Shown one piece after another: positions 55,501 to 64,000 of a stretch of 64,000 nt of DNA. Position numbers and translations under genes: made by a program. This stretch comes from Spisula solida. Lineage: Eukaryota; Mollusca; Bivalvia; Venerida; Mactridae. Every line of letters starts with the position of its first letter. The stretch's first letter is position 1. The stretch is taken from contig OX365951.1 of assembly GCA_947247005.1 (NCBI GenBank), forward strand, positions 32,354,899 to 32,418,898, in the 5' to 3' direction. The notes beneath the pieces are model-generated. The model saw only the letters and a list, made by a program, of their open reading frames with translations. It made no database searches and was not told where the DNA came from.

Positions 55501-58500
55501 CGCATCTACTACAATTCCAAATGCAACCGTTCATGAATAGATTGTGTACACAATACAGTGTTAAGCTACAATGTATACAGTATATTCAGTCCTGTAAGGT
55601 AACCACCATTAGTTCAGTCAAATAATATAATTATTTAAAGGGAATTGCTACTGCCGGTTACGTACATTCCTGGCTCTACATACCACTGCAAGCTACAGAT
55701 GCATGGGACTTTAAGTACTAAACATTGACCGACGCACCCATCCAATGTTATGTTGGTACCACAAAAGGCAATAACATATTGGTCAGGGAAGGCAGTACTC
55801 AACAGTGACATAACCCATTAATTAATGTTATTTGTGTGGCAGTTAACAAAACATATTGCACTCAGTTGTGCTTGGATTCAATCGAGGATGGAATATTCAT
55901 GTGCTTATTTGATTTATCCTATGGAATTTGAATAAATTTACTTGGTAAGTTGGTGAGATTGCCATTTTATTTTTGGAGCTTCGAGTTATATAGAGCGATC
56001 GTTCCCTGGTAATGCACTGGGCTGTCAATACAGAGGTCGCGGGATCAATTCCCGGCATGGGAACTGGACATTTAAAAAAGTGTACGTGTAGTATTTTCCG
56101 CTACGTATGACGGTATGGGCTGTAATATACAGGTACCCGGAGCCGTGTATCGATGATATACACCGGGTACATAATAAAACCAGGCAGTCTATTAGAAAAA
56201 TACTCTAGACACACTCCTGTAGCACCGGACATGCCTGTATCTAATTCCGTTGGGCTTTCTCTCGGTAGCATGCTGTTTCTGCACTAATAGAGGAGATGCA
56301 CCTGCACCGCGGTGGATGCAACGCCATGTATAGCGCATTTGAACGCATGAAAACAGCGCTATATAAATCTGGTATTCATATTCACTTACAGTAAACGATG
56401 GTAGTGGCTAGAGAGTACACAATGGGGCCTTGGGCGGTTGCACTCTGAGATAATGAGTTCCTCGTGGCTTTCAGTGGCTGTGCTTCGTGGTCGTATGTAC
56501 ACACAAGGGAGTGTACAATATGTAGTAGGTTGTGATGATTTGTACCTAAAACTGCTTGAAATTATTTAATCTAATTGTGATGGCATTCCGAAAGGATCTT
56601 GTACATTCTGAGGTTGAAATGGCTGTACTTGATGATGACGAGTACATCAAAGGGATGTACAACATTCTGGTGAGAACCCAATATGGCTGGAAATGTCTGT
56701 AGTTAATAGCGGCGAGGCATTATGTATAGAATGGTTGTACTCTGTTGTGGTAAGGATTACATCCGACTAGGGCATGTAGTCACTGATGATGATGGTGGTG
56801 GTGAGTGCCTTATAGGGCTGTCAGTGGTAATAGCATGGCAGTATCTTGTGTGAAAGGAAAATGCAGATTGAATATCCAAATTGATGATTACTTCAGAAGT
56901 AAAAATATCCCAACCCGGAATTCTTAAACTTACGTCCAAATTTAAAATCATTAAAATAACTGAACTGCTACACAGTGTGGTGCAATTTAAACGATTTTTC
57001 GTTAATGAACTCCTACAAACCAAATATGTCCCCTATTTGTAGTTTGTAGTAAAATCATTATAAGGAATTTTAATTTGAGCGTACATTTAAGATATCCGTA
57101 AGTGCTTTGATAAGGCAGAACCCCGTATTATATCGATCCATTCCGGGCCTCGGTTGTTTATTTTATTTCAATTTATATTAAAGTTATATATTCTTAACAA
57201 TACTATAATTTGAATAATCAGTAAGACCTATTGTTTGATATGTTGAAATGGATGAATTTACCATTTTTGTCTTATTTCTAGTTTAACACGCGTACAGGGC
57301 CTCATTGCTAAATTTACTTTTTCAAAATGTAGTACACGAATATTTAGATCACACGGCCAAAATGGTATAAAGCAATTGCATTCCTTAAAGTATAACAGAA
57401 TAAAAAATATCTTCACGTCGATTTAATAAAATTTCACTCATTTTTCTACATTTGGATTTACCCTTGATAGGGCCTCCATTTAATGAAATAAACAATTTAG
57501 TCATGCGATATAGGTTGTTGATAATTGCCAGTAATACTGAATTCAATAGTTAGTATCAATATAATGAAAAATATGGTACCAAGTATCATTAACTGGTTTA
57601 ATTCATACCTTTTTCTAAAAACGGGCCTCATATAAGACGTGAACAGCCAGCATGGCCTCATTTCCACATGTATTATTACAAAGGTTGTATATAATGATGC
57701 AACGCATTATTTATAACAATATAAATAACATTTAAGGTGTATTGCTTCACGTTTGACTAAACGATAATGTACTTATACTGCCTAATTCATGAAAATCCAT
57801 GTACCCCTTCGGGGCCTCATTATGAGAATTGCTCAATGATTACAAGGTGGCATCATCCTGATTATGTTATGGTATTGTCAGGAGAACAAGAAAATGTAAA
57901 AACATTTTGTATAGAAGACATTGCACGGTCCAGTACAAGTTCTGCCGGACTAAAATGGTAAAATTTAGTTAAAAGTGTCAAAATGACTGAGTCTAGATAA
58001 AAGGGGTTTCCAAATATCCTCATTTGTGTTTTGCCTTTGCATTAACTTTTATTTTCCTGAGACTCATAATCTCCGAAGTTGCTGATCAGAGATAGCCCTG
58101 TTGCTAATTACCGTATGTAAGAAAACTTGAATATTAAGACTTACATGTTATTGACTAGATAAAGCTAACAAGATGGCCACTGATACTGATAGGTTCTGTA
58201 CCATTTAAAAAACTTTCTTAAACAAGACATAACAGCGTATGTTTAATTTACGTTATTGTTGATGATTGTTATGAATACATACATACGGTAAATGCCAGGT
58301 CATGATGAAACCATGTTGATGCTATGGTGGCTAAAAATATGTTACAAGTTCTCATTTACTAAATTACTTTGGGGAAAAATAATGAAAAAATAAAAAAGTG
58401 AGACAATCTTAGGATATCTTACTTCAACCAGGGACTCTGCAGCTGTGTCTCTGGTTAAATTACAAACCCTCATCTTTACTTTCGAGAAAAAAAATGAAAT

Positions 58501-61500
58501 AATAAAATTAGTGGGTCAGTCTGAGGATATCTTACCTGAGGGGTCAAACTTCAACCATGGACTCTGCAGATGTGTCCCTGGTAAAAATCCAACCCCTTAT
58601 CCTACATAAAAGAAATTCAAGCTCATGATAAATTCTTTTAATCTTTGGCAGAATATTTCTGTTTTCGTTATTGTACTTAAAGCATGTTAAAATAACACAC
58701 CTGTTTGTTCCACTAGCACAGGCACCTTTTATGTAATAGTTAAATGTAAGAATGTTTGGATTACAACTATGTAAGAATGTTTTGATATCAACTAGTTGAC
58801 AGACACCTGACAGCCAGACAAGTGCTAATTTCGGAGACTAAATGCATGTATAATAAAACATTTCAACATGTAAACAACAAATGGCAAATGTTATGATGAA
58901 GAAATACTATTATCGTTTGCAGGATTACAGCTATGTCTGGTGACTTCTACATTGGTGGACGTGAATTTGATACATTATCCGATTTAATTGGTTATTACAC
59001 AAACATATCATTCCTGCTGAAAGGAGAACAGCTAGTGGCACCTGTTCCTCCACCCGAGGTTTGTATCTAATTTGTTACAAATGAAGTAAAATTGTGTAGT
59101 ACTAATTAAAAGTCTTCTTTTAGACATGGGTCGGTTCAAGTGAATGTACTATCGTATTTGTCATTAATGTTTATTTATCTATTTCTATGTGAACATTTAT
59201 TGTTGCATGTATCTCTCAAAAAGAACAGGGGTTGTTCCATGACTTATGATTATTGTGTCTCCTGCAAAACTGGCTCTTGTAGAGTGCCCTTTAATATAAT
59301 ATGATTGATTTTATTATGTTGATTATTGGAATGCTTTTAATTTTATAAAGGGTTTACCATACTGGTTATACCCCCAGATATGAAGTATACTTACTAAGTA
59401 GTAGTTTGTTAATCAGGGCTCACGCTGTCAATCGACATTATCGCCATTTGCGATAATTTTATCAAAGTGGCGATTATTATTTCAATTTGGCGATGAAAAA
59501 TGGCGATAATTTTATCAAACTGCAAAAAAAATATCTGCATAACTTCTTATTTTATCTATCAGCTACGTATCGAGTGTCACAAATTTTCAAGTTCACACTT
59601 CAAACTGGACCCATATAATCTTCATTGTTAATTACCATTAGCCCCAGGAGGTATAATTACTGATAAATTGTTGTGATAACATCTTTTAATCCCCATTTAA
59701 TTGGTGTAATCAACTGTCAACAACGTTCGTGGAACAGGTCTAAAATACTGACCAACATGTCTAAAATACTGATGAATCCGGGACGTGGGATGCAGAAATG
59801 CAATTTAGGGTTAATTATAGTTAATAATAGGTGATTTGATTTATAATCTATCGACTAATTACTGCTTTGACTAAAAAATGAACATACTATTCAATAGAAC
59901 TTATTTTACGAGCTGTTTGAAAAACGTAAGTTGACTAGTATTCGGACATGCAAAATTCGGATAATCGTAATTTGTAAAATATAAGTGCTCATTTTTTTAA
60001 AAAAACTTTAAATAAAATTATCCATTTTAAAGGTTGAAATCCTGCATTCAAGCATTCATGGGGCTTCAGCTTGTTGCTTGAGCTATAATTCTTGGTCAAA
60101 AGAAAGGTTTTATCATGACATATTTTAACAATCAATTCATATCTTTTTCTTATATTTATAAAATCACTGCAGCTGCTTTATATGGGTATCTTGCTGCTAT
60201 ATTGGCAATCTTCTAGCTTTTAGAAGATAATGGTTATCAAGAAAGGACAATTTGATAGACCAAGCTGCTTGACTGTCCCTTTTGTAATGGCATCAATTTC
60301 CTCAGCTGTCTGCACATGTGTCATGTAAATGGACAGTGTACTTAACAGAGTAATAAAGCAGAGTAAACAAATTAAGTGCAAGGTAATATTATTATAAATT
60401 GCACATGGTGTATTTTTAAGAGCAGGTGCATAGCTTTCTATAGGCATATGCCTAGACAATTATTGATTTACACCAGGTATGAAAAAATGCAAAACAAAAT
60501 GATTGTCTCAATGCTGCCCTTAACTCACAGTCACATGCAACAGTGTAGAATACAAAATCATTGAACTTGGGGGAGCATACCTCTAGACCCACCCTAGAAC
60601 AATGGTGCCTATTTGTATGAAGACAATTCTTAATTAAGTTAAATGATGATCCGTTTCAGTGATTTTTTTGGCTATTTTTGGGGCCGAATATAGGCCCCTT
60701 CCCCTAGCAAATTAACCTTCATTTTTCCCAAAAAATCATATTTTTTCCCCAAAAAGTATGCATATTTTCCCCCTTTTGTGCTCACTGGTTTCAAAGCAAC
60801 TACAGTATAGCTGTTTTAAAGTCAAAACAATTTATTTTCAAACTTGCAAAAGTCGTTGTTACCAGACTAGAGTATTATCAGTAGAAATTTATGAACAATT
60901 TTAAAAACCAATCTTTTTTAATAATTCCCAAATTGCGCTAAATTTCCCAATTTCAAAGGCACAGGCTGTTTAATTTTGTTCAAGAAAAATCACTGAGTTT
61001 GTCTTTGACCTGTCACTAGACTGAGTCATAATTAGTCAGGATTTCTAGATTGAAAACTGCCCAGAAGGCACCTGAAGCCCTATCAAATTAAAAAATTTGC
61101 CAGTGGAGTATGTGCCAAATTTTCTAGCATAAGCTGCCACACATATTCGGTTTGATCAAGCTATGGCCCTGACTATGATTCATAAAAAGCCTTATGTACC
61201 ATGCATTATGTTCGAGTCACCATGCATAGATTTTAAGTTCGCGTCAATTTTGGCTATAATTTTTGTTGGGCAAAAATAAATGGCTATTATTTTAAAATGT
61301 CCAGTGTGAGCCCTGGTTAATGATCGTAAAGTTATTACTATTATTATATATAATTGTAGCCTGTGGATGATAGGAGAAAGGTGATTGCTATGTTCCCATA
61401 TTGTAAGATGCAGGATACAGATGAACTCAGGTATGTAGTAGAGCATTTTTATTTTCATGCTAATTCTCGCTATATCAGGAGTTCCATTTGACATAAGAGT

Positions 61501-63090
61501 AGGGGTTTTGACCCTTGGAATTTTCAAGAAGCCACATTATAACCCTCATTTTGATTTTAAGGGTCATTTTCTTATAAAATCATGAGTAATTTGCCTATAA
61601 AAGTCACATTTAGTCAAAATTATCCAAATGACCCTTCATGTTCAGAAGCTAACAGAACCCCTGGCTATATAGATTTGTTAAGTTGTATTGAAATCTTAAA
61701 ATGTTGACAAATTACTAACAGAAACAAGCATTATTAAGGTGTGAAATATGTTATTATATATATTCTTAATACATGTTATACAGTTAAGCAAATCGAAATG
61801 GATGAGAGATAAATTAACTGGACGGACGCCAGATATTAACATAGTTACGTAAATCGAGAATGAATGAATTTGCTAGATAGTCTACAACAAAATCCTTTTA
61901 ACAAATTTTCTAGTTTGGTGTCTTTGCATTGGTTTTGTAAAAGTAGTCTTTGTTTGCAGATTACCTTTAACACAGTGTTTTTTTTTCACTAAATTATATA
62001 TATATTATGGAGATATAAGGCCCTTTTCCCCTATTTGCCCAATTTTACCCAGGAGTCTTTCCACATAAATGAAGATAATTGTGCTGATAAAATAAAAGTA
62101 GGATGTAGCAGAATTGTTAGTTAGCCCCCATGCTTACATAGAACCAGTAAATAATCAATCAAACTAGATAATTAAGGAGACTTAACATTAAGTGAACATT
62201 CCCCTTTCAGCTTGTCCGCATGCTAATTTTCCCCATCCTGAGGGCCTGAACCCCTATCCCCTATATGTAGAAAGAAACACATGTTTGAGTATATTTGTTA
62301 TTTTAGTTTTGAGAAAGGAGATATATTTGTGGTGAACAACGAGATGGGAGATGGTTGGTTGTGGGTGATGTCACCTGACACAGGCAAGGAGGGACAAGTT
62401 TATGAGGAACTTGTTGAAGATCTTGTAAGTCTATGATAATGCTATTAGACCCCCAAATACGAAATATATGAGGACTATATTGGAGTCATGTTTAAGGTTT
62501 ATCTTTTTGGTTCGTTGGTCTGTGCATATTTGTCCGTGCTATTTCTCTGTAACAATTGGTCGGATTTCAATGAAACTTTATATTACTTTATAAGTACCAT
62601 GTCTAGTTGTACATATGGTCAGAGCACCTTGGTAATATTGGTGGGTGTTAACTTGCTTTTCCATCTTTTGTAACAAACTATAGCTCTAACAAACAGTCTT
62701 AATTGCTGATTGATTTGTTTATGTAACATCTCCAGAATTGCTGCTGATCCTATATCATCCCTTAAGGCACAACAAGGTTGTATCTCACTTTACAGTATAA
62801 CGTTTATTTATATACATGGGTGAAAGTTTTCAGGCACATGCCTGAACTTCAGGTTTTTTAGACTACCAAAAAGCTTGTATTTCTTTATTTTCCCTATATA
62901 AATTGTTGATTTTTGAGGATTTCAGGTTTTTCAGAATTTCAGACTTTCACCCATGTATATATTCAAACTATCATTATCACTCCTATATCTTACCTCTGTT
63001 TGTAGAATGGCAATCTAGATCCAGTGGAGAGTTTGCCATATTTTCATCCAAAGATTACCAAAGATTTAGCTGTTGCCAAATTAAAACAAG
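52575..63090 (+). CDS. RASA1: RASA1 (p120 RasGAP), first six coding exons, partial
   Basis: Exons: 52575-52729, 54009-54158, 58923-59058, 61360-61430, 62307-62424, 63006-63090; the phase is kept at every junction and the last exon ends with GTAAGT, so the gene continues past the window. The ATG (AAAAATGGCC) gives a short acidic N-terminus of 51 residues, then PPENQWYHGRLDRRTAE starts SH2-1 as in human RASA1 (PPTNQWYHGKLD). YLIRESESKPGSYVLS holds the phosphotyrosine-binding Arg; GDFYIGGREFDTLSDLIGYY ends the domain (about 52-140). SH3 (about 148-210) shows AMFPYCKMQDTDELSFEKGD and GDGWLWV. The last exon begins SH2-2 (YFHPKITKDLAVAKLKQ). The protein switches off Ras by GTPase activation and is recruited to tyrosine-phosphorylated receptors. 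The PH, C2 and GAP parts lie beyond the window. An in-frame upstream ATG at 52389 exists but its coding is unlike the family. Confidence 0.95.
52730..54008. other. RASA1 intron 1
   Basis: AT-rich, no extra exon and no clear element. Confidence 0.6.
54196..54310. mobile_element. Left half of a hAT-like MITE split by the foldback element
   Basis: CAGGGGTTCCATTTTACTCA, GGTTTTGACCCTTGAAATTT and TATTTTGCCTATAGATAAAA match the intact copy at 61476-61663. The match seems to resume at 57953 (AAATTTAGTTAAAAGTGTCA), on the far side of the 3.6-kb element. Confidence 0.65.
54311..57952. mobile_element. 3.6-kb foldback element with long GAGGCCC-bearing arms
   Basis: The left arm starts TAGTCCGGCAGATAAACGGC and the right arm ends GTTCTGCCGGACTA. 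GAGGCCC motifs sit 141, 302, 331, 489 and 657 bp from the left end and, inverted, at nearly the same distances from the right end (about 141, 298, 324, 480, 654), so the arms are over 700 bp long. CAATTCTCACAATGAGGCCC on the left mirrors GGGCCTCATTATGAGAATTG on the right. Flanks share only AAA. The interior (55.2-57.2 kb) contains a SINE and no transposase ORF. It lies in RASA1 intron 2. Confidence 0.92.
55983..56390 (+). repeat. tRNA-derived SINE nested in the foldback element
   Basis: CCTGGTAATGCACTGGGCTG (A-box region) and GCGGGATCAATTCCCGGC (B box), body with a TACCCGG/CCGGGTA pair and TTCTCTCGGTAGCATG, tail GCGCTATATAAATCTGGTAT. The tail is shared with the SINE at 29387-29747. Confidence 0.8.
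57953..58922. other. Right part of RASA1 intron 2
   Basis: It starts with the presumed other half of the split MITE. At about 58420-58590 two related blocks (ACTTCAACCAGGGACTCTGC and ACTTCAACCATGGACTCTGC) form a diverged tandem of about 120 bp. No exon. Confidence 0.5.
59414..61315. mobile_element. 1.9-kb hAT-like element filling RASA1 intron 3
   Basis: Starts CAGGGCTCACGCTG and ends CCAGTGTGAGCCCTG, with GTTAAT directly repeated on both sides (59408-59413, 61316-61321). CAGGG ends fit hAT elements, though these usually make 8-bp duplications. The right end is only 44 bp from exon 4. ATAGGCCCCTTCCCC and T/C-rich words inside suggest further nesting. No transposase ORF. Confidence 0.8.
61476..61663. 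mobile_element. 188-bp hAT-like MITE in RASA1 intron 4
   Basis: Starts CAGGAGTTCCATTTGAC, ends AACAGAACCCCTG, flanked by direct repeats GCTATAT (61469-61475, 61664-61670). The inside has GACCCTTGGAATTTTCAAGA. The split copy at 54196 is a relative. Confidence 0.85.
62815..62955. mobile_element. 141-bp palindromic MITE in RASA1 intron 5
   Basis: Starts CATGGGTGAAAGTTTTCAGG and ends TTCAGACTTTCACCCATG, within TATA/TATA flanks. It ends 50 bp before exon 6. Confidence 0.85.
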
Positions 63091-64000
63091 GTAAGTAAAT
63101 CGAGCAGTTTGCCCATACTGTCACCATCTAGGAGATATTGATAGTACACCAGGAGTTTTCCTGTACCTTCTGCAGTTCGTTGAAACAGACCCATGCCCAA
63201 AGTAAATGGACCCATTCCCAAGGAAAAGTATTACTTATTTTTCCCCGATAGTATGAATATTCATGTTACATGAACATAGTGATCCATTTAGATAACCTAG
63301 TGACCCTTGGTCATGATATACTAAGGTCGTTAAAATGGTTCCATGTAACTGCTGGTTCTTCAAGTGTTACGATAGTGTGACTTGGTAGTCTCCACATGAC
63401 TGAAATTCGTTGACCAGTGTTTTAAAACAAAATTTTTTAAAAATCATCCAAAGGGGTAAAATCATCAAAAGGGGTCTTAAATGTGCAAATTTGAAGAAAA
63501 TTACAGTTTCCTGAACAAGCAGGGTGACTCATGATCTTGTTTTACATTTCAACATGATTTGGTTAAGATTAAATTTATATATCCTCGAGTGATGGAATTG
63601 CGCCACCCTAAGCTTCATCGGCGAATTTGAATATAAATAAATGTCATTTTGTATAATAAAACATGCATACCTTAAAGAAAAATATATTAACAATAAAACT
63701 CTGTTTGAATCATTTTAAATGTAAAATGCACCAAGTTCATGACAATAAAAGAAGTAACACCTACAACTACAACTGTGACGCCATTTAAATGATATAATTG
63801 CGCCACCTACGTAATTCCCTGTGACTTCACTCACAAATAAGGTTAAATTAAGGCAAACTTATTGATGTTGTCAGTTTATCGTTACATGATACTACCAAAC
63901 CAATTGTTAAACTAATTAAAACTGTAAAAAACATCATTTATGATTTTTTAGCCATGCAATGAAAGTTAGTGGTAAAATTAGACTATCTGGGTGTAACCTG
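63091..64000. other. Start of RASA1 intron 6
   Basis: No further exon before the window edge. GGAATTGCGCCACCC at about 63595 and ATAATTGCGCCACCTA at about 63796 are a repeated word pair about 200 bp apart. Confidence 0.5.

Overview
The window looks like nuclear genomic DNA of a mollusc, most likely a bivalve. It is AT-rich. Its genes have many short exons with GT..AG introns, and nearly all of the space between exons is filled with mobile elements and tandem repeats. Several repeat families are of kinds I associate with bivalves: tRNA-derived SINEs, and intronic elements that end in strings of GACGGACGGAC or in GGTGAGCT hairpins. Species cannot be fixed from the sequence.

Four protein-coding genes can be rebuilt exon by exon. 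(1) On the + strand, 2894-4742, are the last two exons of an epoxide hydrolase (EPHX4/EPHX3 type); the rest lies left of the window. (2) On the - strand, 14527-9190, is a complete five-exon RSL24D1/RLP24 ribosome-biogenesis gene of 163 aa. (3) On the - strand, 47748-27475, is a complete 14-exon ABCG half-transporter of 661 aa. (4) On the + strand, 52575-63090, are the first six coding exons of RASA1 (p120 RasGAP): SH2, SH3 and the start of the second SH2. That gene runs off the right edge. All 27 exons keep phase across their junctions, which is the main support for the models. The four genes have unrelated jobs (lipid/xenobiotic hydrolysis, 60S assembly, membrane export, Ras signalling), so no operon-like logic is implied.

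Layout: 1-8.3 kb, epoxide hydrolase end, its 3' flank and two minisatellites; 9.2-14.8 kb, RSL24D1 with an antisense LINE fragment in intron 1; 14.8-27.4 kb, intergenic repeats with no recognised host gene; 27.5-47.7 kb, ABCG gene, whose introns hold a 4.1-kb TTAA-flanked inverted-repeat element and a 3.5-kb minisatellite; 47.8-52.3 kb, intergenic with a Tc1 transposase relic and nested inverted-repeat elements; 52.4-64 kb, RASA1, with a 3.6-kb foldback element in intron 2 and a 1.9-kb element nearly filling intron 3.

The most unusual object is the array at 41317-44840. Its 62-bp unit is a copy of the intron 4/exon 5 boundary of the ABCG gene: the intron end, the acceptor AG and the first 38 nt of coding sequence for the Walker B/D-loop segment [13 protein letters not shown]. 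About 35 copies lie directly upstream of the true exon, so one intron carries some 36 look-alike 3' splice sites. The array is itself split by two later insertions.
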